This document shows positions 43,682-55,997 of a DNA stretch of 64,000 bases, in pieces (within the stretch, counting starts at the first letter, position 1; each line of letters opens with the position of its first letter). This DNA comes from Bemisia tabaci (taxonomy: Eukaryota; Arthropoda; Insecta; Hemiptera; Aleyrodidae). The stretch covers positions 77,869,912 to 77,933,911 of the forward strand of contig NC_092793.1 of assembly GCF_918797505.1 (NCBI RefSeq), written 5' to 3'. The notes under the pieces are model-generated. The model had not been told where the DNA came from. It did not search any database and saw only the letters and a list, made by a program, of their open reading frames with translations. A program made the position numbers and the translations under genes.

Positions 43682-44999
43682 TATATTTTTGTCACGGTTC
43701 GTTCAACCGTTCTACTCGGCCGATTCCCATGAATTTTGCAGTTATCGAAAGTTTTTTTTTTTTTTTTTGTGGGAGCACTCGCATTGACTTTCTGTGTTTT
43801 TTTCGTCGGCAAGCGTGGATTCTTGGAGATGCTTAGAGAAACTCTGCTCCAGAGCCGGTCACATCGCGTCGGCATAGAGGCGGACCTATCCGGAGGAATT
43901 GGCGAGGCGGCCGGCTGTTGGGTTGCCTGGGTACCAGGTGCCGGCGGCCAAATGGAGCGCGGAGTATCGGCATCGGGGTTTGATTGATGACGGTTGACCA
44001 ATTGATTTGTCAACGACCCAGAATTAATTATTATTCGTCTCTTGCGCGCCCCCTGGCCCCCTGCCCCCGCCAGTTCACAGTCAAAGTTGCTCCGCCCCCT
44101 CTTCGCCACCCCGCACCTACACTCTCGTCTGGATTAGCCAGAGTTTAGCTCACATCCACACCACCCCCGACTCCTATTCAACTTCATTTTCATGTAGTTA
44201 CTCGGTGTTGCTCTTGTCGCGTTGCGAGCTGCGGTTATGTGCTCATGAGGGCGCCCCCCCCCCCCCTATCTGCCCCTCTTGTGGATCCCTTTTTACTCCT
44301 CTTCTGCCCCCACCCATGATCATCATGTCTAATCAGCCTCATTTCCCCTTTTATTTGCCACGCAAGCAGTATAAGGGTCTGCTACCCCCCGTATTTCCTA
44401 TCGTGAATCTTTGCTATCGCACTGGTGTGATTCCCCCTTTTCTTTCTTTTTTTTTCTCTCTCTCTCTTTTTAATGGTTTTTAAATTTATTTGACTTTAAA
44501 GCCAGGATGCACGCTTCAAAATTGAATAAGAAGTCGATCATTGTGAATATCGAACCACGATTTTCGCTGAAAATGATTTGAAATTACCTTGTGCCATAAA
44601 TATCCATAGCCTTACTCGGGGCTTTTTTTAATCTTATATCCATAGAGCATTGGTTTTTCGTTGTTCTTTTTAATACACGGAAAATTTGCAAGTGCACTAC
44701 ACCTCTACGAAATCGAAGAATCTGGCACACGGAAACCAAGGCTAAAATGTACCAAAAGGGGAGTACTCCGGTGGGATCCTTAAATATCAATATTTTCAAA
44801 ATCCGAAAAAGTTGCTTTATCAGAACGATTGAGAGCACCGACTTTTCACCACTCGGTCTTCAGTAACTCTCACTCGCGGGAGAAAGTAAGAGGTTGCAGT
44901 GTCGAACTGCCCAAGCGGGGTTGGATTAGGAGTTGTGTATGAGAAGGGTGAATGGCACGAGGAAGGGAAAAGAGGCGACCACGCTCCTTGGGTGGATGG
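43682..44999. other. No gene recognised; poly(T) and poly(C) tracts
   Basis: A T run lies at about 43752-43768 and a 13-base C run at 44254-44266. A 167-codon minus-strand frame (43606-44109) has a plausible-looking N-terminal half but ends inside the MITE. It is rejected as a gene. Confidence 0.35.
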
Positions 45000-45242
45000 C
45001 GGCGCACAGTGAATCGAGTCAATAGGCGAGGTCGGACAAAATTTGAAAACTTTAAACGCTTATAACTCCGTTTTTACAACACTTTGAGGTTCTGAAAGTG
45101 GTTCCATTGGTTTTTTCATGAAAATTTCCAACTATAGCACCCCTTGAAATGTAAAATGTGACGAAATGAACACCAACATTTGCAGTTTTCGTCAAAAATT
45201 TCATGTCCGACCTCTCTGACTGACTCGATCCACCGTGCGGCG
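45000..45242. repeat. GGATCGAGTC TIR element, copy 2
   Basis: gcgcacagtgaatcgagtca at the left and the inverted tgactcgatccaccgtgcg at the right. It shares aactttaaacgcttataact with 29913-30153. Confidence 0.8.
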
Positions 45243-45883
45243 GTTAGAGCGCAGGTTGCGGGCTGCGGATTTGAAGGGGCAGCGGGCAGCGCACTAGTAT
45301 AGTCCGCCTAATCTTTACACACGTTGGAAAAATCACCAACACGGTCCAAACTACTTGCGCGGCGACAGTAGTCTGTTCGTAGTAGATACAAGATCGTTTA
45401 AGTTTTACATATCACTTAATCGGTACAAAATCAGAGCAAACATCGGGGGGATCTTTGAAGAAGGGGAGAGAGGGGGAGTCTCGTTCCCTCTCCCGCTTTT
45501 CTCCTCCCGTGGCGCATCCTCCTCGACTCTAGGACCGCTTGAACCTCGGTTGGGTTTGGGTCTCCACCCCAGCGTTTAGCGCCGAGAGGAGCCGGGAGCC
45601 TCACGCAAGTCGAAATTATTATATAGAGAGGAATATAATTAGCGGCGAGACAGCGCAATGTGCCAATGATGGAGGAGAGGAAAAAGTCATGAGCTCGGCA
45701 CCTCAGCTAGCTCCCACGTTGAGAGCTGCGTCGCCAGTTTTTACGCTCCAGAAATATTTTACGGGTTAATGATCACTTTACCTACGCCTCGATACGCAAT
45801 CGGATTTTTCGGGGCCTGCTTCTAATCGCATCTCTTTTGTAGAGTCCCTTTACAGAGAGAGTTGAGAAAACGCGGCTTGTGGA
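45243..45883. other. No gene recognised
   Basis: Pyrimidine- and GC-rich at 45460-45620. Open frames on both strands overlap without recognisable features. Confidence 0.4.
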
Positions 45884-46076
45884 TGTCACAAACAGGAATA
45901 AAGATTACACAAATCGGACGTTTGCTTGTAATCTTTGATCAACCCATTCCCGAATTCCTGTCTCCGTACCCACTCTCGTTTCATTTGTTCCTTGCCGTAC
46001 CTACTATTCCCCAGTCCATTCCAGTTTATAATCTTTGCAATTGGTGAAACTGTAATCTTTATTCCCGTTTGTGACA
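45884..46076. repeat. 193-bp TIR element, TGTCACAAAC ends
   Basis: tgtcacaaacaggaataaag followed by atta, and the inverted taatctttattcccgtttgt with gaca, give 24-bp near-perfect inverted repeats. No coding capacity. Confidence 0.8.
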
Positions 46077-47279
46077 AAATTAGGTTTCCGGAGATTCTTC
46101 CTCTGATTCTCCCACGAAGTATGTACAGATAACCGAGTTTCTGTAAATAGCAAGTTTACACGTACATATGAGATTTACAAGGATAGCTTAAGAAAATAAA
46201 ATGCCCATTCTGACAACTTCAGAAGCGATATGAAAGATGAAGAAAGGAGGCGAGTGCTTGCATGAGAACTGGAGGTCCCGGCGCAAAGTATAAAAAAATC
46301 TTCAGATGAGATTTGATCGGCCCTACGCAACGCTGTACTTCCCTCAAAAACGCCAAATGAGAGGGGGAGAGGAACGCGGAAAGCACGAGTAGGAACTTCA
46401 AACACTCCTTCATTATGCTGCGCTACCGTCAGCAAATCCAGGATCTGAAAAACTTAGAGCTGCTAAGCCTCAGTTAGTTAACCATCATTGAGGACGCACC
46501 CCCGAAAATGATAAGATTGGAATGGATAACAAATCGCTCTCAGATGCTGAAACCAAAAACTGTACCTTACTTTTAAGACTCAGCAAAATTCCAGCCACAT
46601 TTCACTGGTGGTTCAAAATGTCTCAAAATATAATAAAAAAAGTACATAAATTATCCAGGAGGTTCTACTTTTTGAGTATTAAGTCATTTTCCTCAAGTAA
46701 CATGACTATCCTTGTACAAAAATGTTGGTTTATCTTGTTCTGAATATTGAAACATTTCTAAAAAAAATCTTGGAGTCAAGCAACACTGCCGTTTATCCTA
46801 CTCGCATTAGTGACAAGCCTGTGACTAAAGTCACAGGTCCAGATGCTTCGCCACAACTTTTAATTTTAACAATTGATCACTTCATTACTTGAATAATTTA
46901 CTAGACTTTGTCAGCGCAGTAAACAATCCCTAACCTGTCGTGATTTCAGCCCCATAAAAATAAAAAACCTCAAATCTTGCAGAATACTTTGTTTTTTGCG
47001 TAAGATCTGGGAACAAAAAAGTCATCCGAAAATATCTCATTATCCCTTGAAACTCTCCTTTCTTCCAATGATACCGAGATAAGATACGTAAATTAAAGTC
47101 TCACCACACATTGAAACCACCGATGAAAACAGGAGGTACATGAGTAACATTTTCTGGATTTCTGAAAAAATAAGTACGAAGTTCAAAGATTAAATTTCAA
47201 ATTGTATCTCATGAAGAGAATAAACTTCCCGTAACGTTGGTTATTTTGTTTCATTCCAACACGAAATATGATTCAAAGC
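46077..47279. other. No gene recognised
   Basis: AT-rich sequence. A perfect 9-bp hairpin (cctgtgactaaagtcacagg) lies at about 46819-46838. Confidence 0.4.
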
Positions 47280-47875
47280 AGGACGAAAAAAGGAGTAAGG
47301 GATCGGGCGTTTTCGTATTTACTTACTTACCGCTTAGTTTGATAATATTTTCGTTTGAACCGCTCTCTTTGACACACTAGCAATAGAAAACAGCTCAGTT
47401 AGGTTTGAACCTAACATACAACTAAACGTACTCCACTGAGCTACTGTGGCCTACCTTGCTTGATTTAAGGCGCAACAAAACTTCGATGCACTTCTGCGTT
47501 TGGGATTACTTTTGAACTTAGTTTTCAATAGACATTGAAAAGAGGGATACAAAATAAGGACGAAAATGGGCATTTTCGAAATTTATTTACCTCGTGCACA
47601 TTCTTATATTCTTTTCGCTTGAGCCGCTGTTTTCGCCGTAAAAATAGCGGAAAACAGCTCAGTTAGGTTTGAACCTAACATACAACTAAACGTACTCCAC
47701 GGAGCCATTGTGGCCTACTTTGCTTGATTGAAGGCGCAACAAAACTTCAATTCACATCTGCGTTTAGGTTCACTTTTGAACTTAGTTTTCAATAGAAATC
47801 GAAAAGAGGGATACAAAATAAGGACGAAAATGGGCATTTTCGAAATGTATTTACCTCGTGCACATTTTTACAGTA
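47280..47875 (-). mobile_element. tRNA-derived SINE-like tandem, about 2.2 copies, period 264 bp
   Basis: Read on the minus strand, each unit carries an A-box (tagctcagtggagtacg, or agctccgtggagtac in the second) and a B-box (ggttcaaacc) in correct order and spacing for a tRNA-like Pol III promoter. The acceptor stem cannot be paired, so this is not a functional tRNA. Units align at 47391 and 47655 (cagctcagttaggtttgaac), with the body ggacgaaaatgggcattttc repeated at about 47559 and 47822. The array stops about 60 bp upstream of the exon at 47938. Confidence 0.6.
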
Positions 47876-47937
47876 CTGTGACTTTTCCTTCTCTAATTTT
47901 CAAAACTAATTTCTCTTTCTTTTTTCTTTTTTTGCAG

Positions 47938-48005
47938 GTCAATGGAGTCAATCGCTGCCTATTCACCCACGTTAAAGCGATGTTTGGCCGCAAAAAAACC
48001 GCCAG
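47938..48005 (+). CDS. Predicted exon with candidate start codons (68 nt)
   Basis: The acceptor is very strong (a long pyrimidine tract ending ttttttgcag, AG at 47936-47937). The donor is cag|gtaatg with GT at 48006. Two ATGs lie inside. ATG 47942 gives MESIAAYSPTLKRCLAAKKPP in one frame and has G at +4 but T at -3. ATG 47980 gives MFGRKKTAR in another and has G at -3. The third frame is closed by TAA. Because the upstream exon is untranslated, this would be the first coding exon. The protein is not recognised. If the transcript joins directly to 63406, either frame ends within the next exon. Confidence 0.5.
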
Positions 48006-48571
48006 GTAATGGAAATCATCCATGAATGTTTATTTTATCTTTCGATATTGCCTATTCATTAGGTATTTTTTATCATGAGTAGTTTTTTTGGGGGTTGGAT
48101 GTGAGTGATTTAAAAAATTTAAAAAAATAAATCTAAAAAAGTATCTCTTTTTTAAAAAATATTTTTATCAGCTTAACTGGGACCATGCGACCTAATTTCA
48201 AGAGGTGGGGTGGGATTGTTTCCACACTGGGCTGCGCCTGCATGGCTAACGATTTAGGATGGGCTAACTTTCTATATAACTGGCTCGAGGAATAGAATCT
48301 CATTATCTTCCAAAATTTGCATACATAGTTATCCGCCCTTCCCTGAAATATAGTTTCTACCAGTAGAAAATGTTGAGCAGCAGGCAAAAGACCACTTTAA
48401 CCCATGAGTGGTGGGACATTGGACAAAAGACAACTTTTTTAGCGAAATGTGCATCTGTGCGTGTGTTGCGACAAGTAGCGTATTTTGGAAGGCGTTGACA
48501 ACAGATAGCCGCTTAGATTGCACTGTTATTTGCCAACACTACTCGCCAACCTCCTCGGAGTGTACGCTAGA
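48006..48571. other. No gene recognised (intronic)
   Basis: AT-rich sequence after the donor at 48006. Two overlapping minus frames at 48133-48523 lack features. Confidence 0.45.
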
Positions 48572-48752
48572 CACTGAAAAAAATTGACTAGAAAAATACA
48601 TCGGTTTTTTGCTTAAATCGAAAGGAAATCCGCTTTTAAAAAGAGGCTCGGCTCTTCATTCAAGCAAAAACCCGATTGAATCAAGAGTACTATTTTTGCT
48701 CAAATTTTTCATGCGTCTGGACTCAGGATCCAAGAGACTTTTTTTTACAGTG
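48572..48752. repeat. CACTGGAAAAAAACAC MITE, degenerate copy 5
   Basis: cactgaaaaaaattgactag at the left and ttttttttacagtg at the right. Interior words gaaaggaaatccgct, gattgaatcaagagta and ctggactcaggatccaa match the better copies. It is shorter and diverged. Confidence 0.65.
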
Positions 48753-49199
48753 TACCGCGGTTTGGATTTGATACTTAAGACTTTATTGAAAAAAAATTCC
48801 CAAATCCCCTAAGAAAGTCAACCTTTTGCCATGCCACTTAGTTCCTATAAGCGCGCAGCGCGCAACCTCGTTTAGCCGGTAGCGCGACACCCCCCTCCCT
48901 TTCCACCCCTCTTACCCTGGCATGAATGGAATCTGGAAGCTCTCATCCTCTGCCACCTACTCCGCCTCCTCTCCGTATCCGCTCCCGCCCTCATGACGAT
49001 CTGTAGCCAGTAGCCAGTAATCGAATCGGTTAACTGCAACGGGCGCCAAAAATCGAATTCTGCATTCTTGCGGTTTGAACGAACGTCAGCATCCTGCGAT
49101 TTGCTGACGCGCTCAAGGTATTTCCACTGCTGCACGGAGTAGGAGTGTCTCATTCCTTTCCAAGTTCTTCGTAGTAAATGTACGTACATATAAGTCGCA

Positions 49200-49660
49200 T
49201 TATAGCACTCCCTGGCGCTCTGCGACACTTAACCTCCACCGCCCCTTGTCGAACCAAACCCCTCCGGCATCGAGCACCTTAACATTCCTGTTTCAATCCC
49301 GTCCCTCCAATCTCTCATTGGACGCCCTCTGCGCCTACTCCCAGGAGGAACTCAATCAGGGACCTTCTTCGGCAACCTGTCTCCTGCCATTTTCTGGACA
49401 TGACCATATCCAATAAGTTGTTTCGTCGTAATGTCATGCACGATGGTCTGTTTGGCATCCATGACCTCCCGCACCGTCTTATTTCTGACGCGATCCTTTC
49501 TGGAAATACCAGCGGATCTCCGCCAGAAGCCCATATCTCTTTTGCCTCGAAAATCTCCCAGGTCTGCTTTTTCATCGGCCATGCCTCACACCCGTTGGTT
49601 ACTATGCTCTTGAAAATGTAGTAAATGTCCCCTCGGAAAATATTTACACATGTGTTTGAC
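49200..49660 (-). pseudogene. Non-LTR retrotransposon reverse transcriptase, C-terminal fragment
   Basis: Read on the minus strand, three stretches in different frames align with the C-terminal tail of insect endonuclease/reverse-transcriptase polyproteins. About 49650-49530 gives IYYIFKSIVTNGCEAWPMKK, about 49560-49355 gives GFWRRSAGISRKDRVRN with IGYGHVQKMAGDRLPKKV, and about 49350-49200 gives GRPMRDWRDGIETGM then RWRLSVAERQGVL and a stop at 49200-49202. At least two frameshifts and one in-frame stop (after LPKKVPD) break it. The 5' part is lost; an unrelated repeat starts at 49681. The clade cannot be fixed from this tail. Confidence 0.75.
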
Positions 49661-49680
49661 CCGGTTTTTGCATGTTCAAT

Positions 49681-49820
49681 TGGACTGCATTTTGTAATTT
49701 GGAACTATAGATTCTGGCCCGGTTTAAAACCAGCGAATGTGCCATTGGTTTCCCTATGCACATAAGTGTTTTTTCAGATGAGCCAGAATTTATAGTTCCA
49801 AATTGCAAAATGCAGTCCAA
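49681..49820. repeat. 140-bp TIR element (GGACTGCATTTTGC family), best copy
   Basis: tggactgcattttgtaattt at the left and the inverted aattgcaaaatgcagtccaa at the right, with inner ggaactatagattctgg and the inverted ccagaatttatagttcc. It lies at the 5' break of the LINE fragment. Confidence 0.85.
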
Positions 49821-49966
49821 TTTTTCATTATGATTCATGAATCATGGTACAAATGGACTGAATGCAGCCGGAAGGAACCGTAACTTTTTGGACCATTTCA
49901 GTAATGACATACCTACCATTGATTTCCCTTACAAAAGGATGTTTTTATAAATGCATGATTATATCG

Positions 49967-50222
49967 ATGATGAAACTCGGTAAGGCGGTAGATGCTTATC
50001 TCGGTTTCCGGCGTTGCAGACTTCCCGTCATACTTAATTTTCTACATGGAAAACTACTGAACTACTTTTCCTCAAGAATTTGCTGATGTATCCTCTCTAT
50101 CTGAAATCTTCGGAATTTTCAAGCCATGATGTTGGGTTGGCCTCGTTTTAAAGAATAAAAGAGGGGCGGAGTTATTGAAACACCGCAACCAAGGTACGCA
50201 CTTTTGAATTTCCACCATCGAT
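49967..50222. repeat. 256-bp CGACGG...CCGTCG MITE family, diverged copy
   Basis: atcgatgatgaaactcggta at the left and the inverted ttgaatttccaccatcgat at the right, with the internal marker gcagacttcccgtcatactt. The length of 256 bp equals that of the other copies. Confidence 0.7.
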
Positions 50223-50235
50223 AAGTGTCTCTCTT

Positions 50236-50499
50236 ATATGGATCTCTCATTTTGCGAAAAGAAACCAGAAGCATTGCAACGATGCTAAGATTGTGCAAAT
50301 TCATCATTTGCAGTAAAATTACTGAAATCATGAAAAAAAATGAAATTTACGTGGTCATTTTGTCTCATTCACAGTTTTCAGCGAGTAAAATAGAAACTGT
50401 CACTGGATAATCAGGTGTTTTATCCAAGTCAAAAGAAGTTGCACAATCTTAGCAACATTGCAATACTCTTGGTTTCTTTTCGCGAATTGCAATCCATAT
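50236..50499. repeat. 264-bp foldback element
   Basis: atatggatctctcattttgc with gaaaagaaacca at the left and the inverted tggtttcttttcgcgaattg with caatccatat at the right. The arms extend inward through gcattgcaacgatgctaaga and its inverse. Seen once here. Confidence 0.75.
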
Positions 50500-51908
50500 G
50501 ATGTGTGATATCTCGATATGTGTTCGCAGCTCCCTATAGTATTAGCTAAGGTCATCGGGATGTATGTCGTGGCTAAAACTATGCCCGGCAATTCCTGCAA
50601 TAATCTTCTCTGCACGTCAGAATATTTATCCTTCTCTTGAGTCGTCCATCCTGAATCCTCATTTATGCTTCTGTTATTTTATTGCGCTTCCGACGCCCGC
50701 GTTGTCGTTTCGCGTCGCCCCCACATGATCGCGCGTTTCCACACCCCCCCCCCCCCGCCCACCCCTCTCCAGTCTCGCATGCATTTTTACTTTGATGTGT
50801 CAGCCTTTGTCGTCGAAAATCTGGGAAATTTCCCCGATCCTCGGATCCTCCCCGCAATTTTTAATTTCCATCGCGCGTTGATGCACTGCTTTAGGGGTTC
50901 TCTAGGGGGTGAGCGGATTCTATGGGGTGGGGAGAGACAATGCCCGGGAACTGTCATTCCACTCATTTTCCCGTCGAGGCGATGTTTTTCTCTCGTCATC
51001 TCCTTGTCGGATCTTTTTTCTTTTTTTTCCTTTTCAGGATCAGACTTGAATTAAGTCTTGATTTAAAATACTGACTGTTTTACCTTGTCTCTTTCCCGCC
51101 GAGTTACTTGCTCTCTCTCTTTCGGTGTCTACGTTTATCTGATTTTCACTCGCATCTGTAACGTTTTTCCCATTCGAGGACCCGTAGCTGAGCAAAGTCG
51201 ACGTATTTCAATGAAAATCAATATTTCCCAGTTCTCGACACTTCCGTATTTCTCTGGCTGTTTTCGCGACCTAAGCGGAAAGCTTGATAGCTAGATACCT
51301 CTCGAAATTCCGTTTTTATTTTCTCTCTATATCTGCCGTTATGAAACTACATTAAATTAATTAAATTCACGTGTGATTGAATTGAGGGGGGAAAATAAAC
51401 ATTGTCACTATTTCTTTTCCCCAACTCTAAAATAACTCTCATCACGTAGTCCAGACATAAAAAAAAAAAAAAATCGGAAGCAGACTTAAATTAAAGCGCG
51501 TCAACAAACTAAAGTATAGGCGTGTAGTTCCTGAAACCTTCCAATTTGCAGTGCGAGGAAAGACGGTTTTTTACGAGCTGAATAAAGCTGAAAGTATGGC
51601 TCACAAAATCTAGTTCGCAGATTTGCTTTATCTATGATACTTTTCAAAAAATAATATTAGGAATCTTACTTTCGGGTGTAGTCACTGGCACCCTCGTAGA
51701 TTGTATTCGTTTTTATTTTTATACTTAATAATTTCGTTTAAAATAAGAAAATAGACATATCCGTCAGAAATCTGGCAGTAGGTGACATTCATCGGTTAGC
51801 GTATGGATTTCAGCTGAAATTAACGATCTGCGGGCCGTGTCAGCTCATTGGCGTAATTTTAAGACTTAAGAGCGGCGGCTAGTCCGCGAGTTAGCTGCCC
51901 AGCGGGCT
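50500..51908. other. No gene recognised; isolated acceptor-like motif
   Basis: A strong acceptor-like pyrimidine tract ends ttttcag at 51037, but no donor or open frame follows. A 13-base C run lies at 50744-50756. Confidence 0.4.
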
Positions 51909-52163
51909 GATTGTTGAAATTGATAGACATAGCTATAGACAAAGAAAACAAAAATGATACGGCGGGATCCCATTGGTGGAAGCGGGTGCGGTTGCAATGG
52001 ACGAAGGAGGCAGGTAATAGACTAACTAACGGCACAAGAGAACCTTTAGTAAGTCCATCATTAAGCCCTTCGTCTATAAGAACCACCCAAATTAACCAAT
52101 AGGATCGCTCCATATTCATTATGTCCTCTCTATTTATCGCTTTGTCTATCAATTTGAATAATC
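51909..52163. repeat. 255-bp TIR element
   Basis: gattgttgaaattgatagac at the left and the inverted gtctatcaatttgaataatc at the right. Inner words ataggatcgctccatattca and gggatcccattggtgg lie in the arms. Open frames on both strands cross the element and are not genes. Confidence 0.7.
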
Positions 52164-53619
52164 AACCCTCTGTTCACGCGGACTGTGCGAACACAACGAC
52201 CAATTCGCGGACTAGGTAATTTTGCCAACGAGACGTATCAGCGTAACACTTGCTTTATTCGCTCGCAGAATGGTACAATTTGGCGAAGTTATGCTCACAC
52301 GAATTTCTTCTAAATGATATCAGCACTGACCTGGCTGTTCGCTTTGTACCCTGCTGCGTAATGAAACAGTCGAACGCTTTTTAAGACGGGTAAGCGTTGT
52401 CACGTCGCGGCTGGGTGTCCCACATAAAATGTTTAAAAACAACAATGACAGCCTTATTAATAGGGTACCTTATTTTTTATAAATATAATTTGGCATATCT
52501 GGAGGCAGTGGGGCACCCTCCTCCAGCCCGGAAACCGAAAAGTTGACGGCGAGTATCAGGCTAAACAAACAATCGCTTCCAGTTGACCTTTATGTCTTAA
52601 CCTTCATTGTGTGCTAACACACAGCTCCCTACTCATAACTCACCGTTTGTTTTACTGTCCAACCCAGTTTTCTTCCGAGTCCGTTGCACCATTTTCATTA
52701 TATTTTTTTCCTCCTTGTTATACCCTCTCTTCTTATCATATTTATTCATTAGCGCCCATTATTGAGCCCTCAAATTTTATCCAATAGATAACTTCATGCC
52801 ACTTTGCATGACTTGTCACTTCGGTTGAGTCACCGACTTTTTTTATTGGTTTTTCACTCAACAGAAAAAAAAAATTAGTCGAGGGACCAAATATCTAGCT
52901 AGGTCTGATCTCCTAAGATTCTATTAGCCTTGATTAGTAAACGCAAATATTGATAAACTACATTCGACGTTTCAATTTTTACTTTCATCATGAAATGAAA
53001 TTCATTGTCATTGTCACAAATTCGCCGATCTTTTATTCTTTATTTTACTAATTAATGACAATTTACAAGTAATCACCGACGCAACTAACAATTCGACGCC
53101 ACTCTTCGTTATTCTCTGGTTATGCCACAAATTTAGCCATATCGGTAACCATACAGAAAATTATTTTACATTTTCGCTTAAGATTTTGAAATAGCACTTT
53201 TGGAAACTATCAACATTGTGCTTAACATTTCCTGAATGTTTGGCGTGATCCTGTTTCGGTTTTGCAAGTCATTATTATGCAAGGTGTAATCTCTTGAATG
53301 TGCATTACTCTCATCGACCTCACTGCTAAATCTACAAGGATGCGGCAAAAAACGATTAAACATTCTAACGTGTAATGTACCGCATTTTCTGTGAAATGTA
53401 TAACATTATTCTTAAGATTGAACTATATCTTTTAAAAAGTATGAGTGTGTTGGTTGCAAGAAAAACATTTGTCGATTACATGAAATTTCTCTAACGATTC
53501 CAATGAGGAGGATCAACGTTGATGGAATCTTGAAAGTGATGCGCGTCAGGCTAAAGTAGTTAACAGTAGCCATTATAGGCACACCGAAAGAAAATAGTAT
53601 GTTACATCATCATCTTAGA
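52164..53619. other. No gene recognised
   Basis: AT-rich intronic-type sequence with no element ends that I could pair. Confidence 0.4.
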
Positions 53620-53880
53620 TGGACCGCGTTAAGCTGCAAGGAACCAAGCCACATCAGCTATTGCTATATTTAATCGAGCAATTTCATTTTTTTACACGAG
53701 GAAGGTTATGCGGATTTTTGTGCATATTTCAGTAAATTTTCTCCATAATTTATACCAAGGAAATTCCTTTAAATTTTCAACGGAATCCGCCAAAATGTTC
53801 TCTTCTAAAAAAAATTAAATACCCAGTTAAATTTGGCAATAGCTAATATGGCTCAATTCCTTTCTGCCAAACGCGGTTCA
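53620..53880. repeat. ACCGCGTTAAGCAGAAAGG MITE, complete copy (261 bp)
   Basis: tggaccgcgttaagctgcaa followed by ggaaccaagcca at the left, and the inverted tggctcaattcctttctgcc with aaacgcggttca at the right. Partial copies lie at 5942 and 22791. Confidence 0.8.
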
Positions 53881-55004
53881 GATGTAAGAAAATATGCGAC
53901 TAGAACTGGGGAAAGAAAAGAAGAGACCAAAGTCACATCAGTCTGGCTGCATCAATCATCAGTTGGCCCATTGGTTAGCATGCAAATATCTGTTGAATGG
54001 TGCAATTTTTGGATGTGACATTTGTTTCTTCTTTTCTTTCCCCAGTTCTACCTCAGAACGTTATGGTAACTGCCCCTGCTGATCGCTGAGACGTAGATGA
54101 TAAGCAGGGGTAGTCGAGGTAAAAACGCTTCGAGATTTCAACACATTTTTAATATCCAGGATGTTCATTTACAATATGCTTATTTTTCCGGTGTATCCCA
54201 CGGAATACGAAGTGTGGATCCGGGCGTCCCTAACGTTCCATCGCCTCGATGCGCCTTCGCCCTCCGCAAAATTTTTCCGTCCGGGAACAGTTTTAAATAC
54301 TTGTGGCTCATTTCATGCGGAGCTGAGCAGGAGCCCGTGATTACAAATTTCCCTCAAAGCGTCCGGTCCGCGTTTGTGCAAAACAATGTACATACCGGTA
54401 ACAATGAACCCTGAAGTTGCCTAGTGTCTCGGATTCTCTCCGGCGTTCCCACAAGTGCCCGCAGAAAAATAGGCTGATTCGAGGAGGGAAGTGGCAATAG
54501 CTGGACGACTCCCACAAGTAAACACGGTGACAGACGCTTCGCCCCCAGGTCGAGCGCGCAAGGGACGCGGGTGGTGATGAAAGCTTGAATATCACGGGTG
54601 ATAAGGACTGCAAACATGTTCCAAAATCTGTGCCTCCGTAACCCGGCCCGGACTTGGATCATATGGACACCGCTAAGCGAAAGGATACCATCAACATTTC
54701 AGCATGAACCCTCGATGCTACGGTAACCCACCACTACCAGGGCGCATACCTCAGTTTCCTTCTTTCCCCTTTTTTTTCGTTTACCGCTGTCCATTTTATC
54801 AGTGCCAGGCCCGTAGCAGGGCATAAAAATGATAAATAGCGTTAAACGTAGTTTGCCCGGTTCAGTGTAAACATTCCCTTTTTTCACGCAGTCTTTGATG
54901 TGGAAACTGGGCCAAGTGTTGGGAGACTGGCAACGTTGCTTCAACGGAGCCAGATGCAGAATGACACACGGGGCAAAGGCACGGTGGGATGACTCGGATA
55001 GATG
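53881..55004. other. No gene recognised
   Basis: An inverted word pair (actggggaaagaaaagaaga at about 53905 and cttcttttctttccccagt at about 54029) suggests one further small foldback. Open frames at 54097-54662 overlap on both strands. Confidence 0.4.
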
Positions 55005-55255
55005 CACAGCGCTGAAGGAAAAACGCCGTATGAACATTCGAGAGTTGCCAAATTGACCCGGATAAAACCTGTATTTCTGACGACATTCATGCACATTTTT
55101 CTTTGACATTTTCAGATATTTTAGATTAAATTGCGTACTAAATTGTCTGAAATTTTCGGGGGAAAATATTCACAGCTTTCTCCGCAAATTCGGTCTATAT
55201 CGAAGGAAATTTGGCAGCGTCCGATGGCTCGTACGACGTTCTTCCCTCGCACGGG
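55005..55255. repeat. CCGTGCTAAGGAAG family MITE, diverged complete copy
   Basis: cagcgctgaaggaaaaacgc at the left with cgtatgaacattcgagag, and the inverted gtacgacgttcttccctcgc with acggg at the right. About 251 bp. Confidence 0.7.
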
Positions 55256-55997
55256 AGAGCGGAGCCGCGGAGAAAAATCATCGGCGGACAAATATTAGCT
55301 TGATAATCCTAAGGGGTGAAATTGAGGTTTTGTGAGCTTAGCTGGGCGACCCGCGCCCTGACCCGACCGTAAAAACACCATTAAAACCGGACGCGCCGTA
55401 TTTTTTAACTGATTTACCGCCGTTTCTACACACGGCCGGCGCGTCTGAGTCATGTCATTGGTAAACAATTTATTATTTCACCGATGATTCGCGCCGGTGA
55501 ATCGGAGAGCCCGTCGCTCTTCGGCTGCCTCCGAGGCGAAACTTGCGCGCGGCCGAGGTAGGTAAATCCCTGTTTCAGCCAGCGGTGAGGCAACTCGCCT
55601 CTCGCTTTTTCTTCGTGAAATAAATAAAGAAACCTGGGATTCGCCAAATCTTCCCACCTTCCACCATTTATCTCCATTTTGGAGTCCTCTCTCCCCTAGC
55701 TCTCCTTGCAGCCACACCTCCTGCTCCGTCAGCGCCTTGACTTTTCATGCAGCCCCTTCAGCGCCTTCATATTCCTCTTTTCCGACTACATCTTGAATTT
55801 ACTCTACGCACACGTTCGAAAACTAGCCCGTGTGCATCAATATGTGCAAATTTCCGTTTATCCGTTCGCAATTGGCCTGTTGCAAACTTAGCTAGGGCAA
55901 AGAGTTACTTCTTACCTATAGTAAATAGCTCAAAAATCACGATAAGCGCATTTGGAAAGTCTCAAATACCCTAACTTTACAATCTGCGAGAGAAATA
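55256..55997. other. No gene recognised
   Basis: Moderately GC-rich. Overlapping frames on both strands at 55450-55974 lack features or splice sites. Confidence 0.35.

Noticed and set aside
43606..44109. 167-codon minus-strand ORF with basic, Pro-rich N-terminal half
   Set aside because: The C-terminus reads into the 410-bp element ending at 43681 and includes a Lys run from a poly(T) tract. No splice signals or homology recognised.
47391..47462. Functional tRNA gene on the minus strand
   Set aside because: A- and B-boxes are present, but the 5' and 3' acceptor strands do not pair and the unit is part of a 264-bp tandem. It is better described as SINE-like.
51007..51060. Exon starting after the strong pyrimidine tract at 51037
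   Set aside because: No credible donor follows and frames close quickly.
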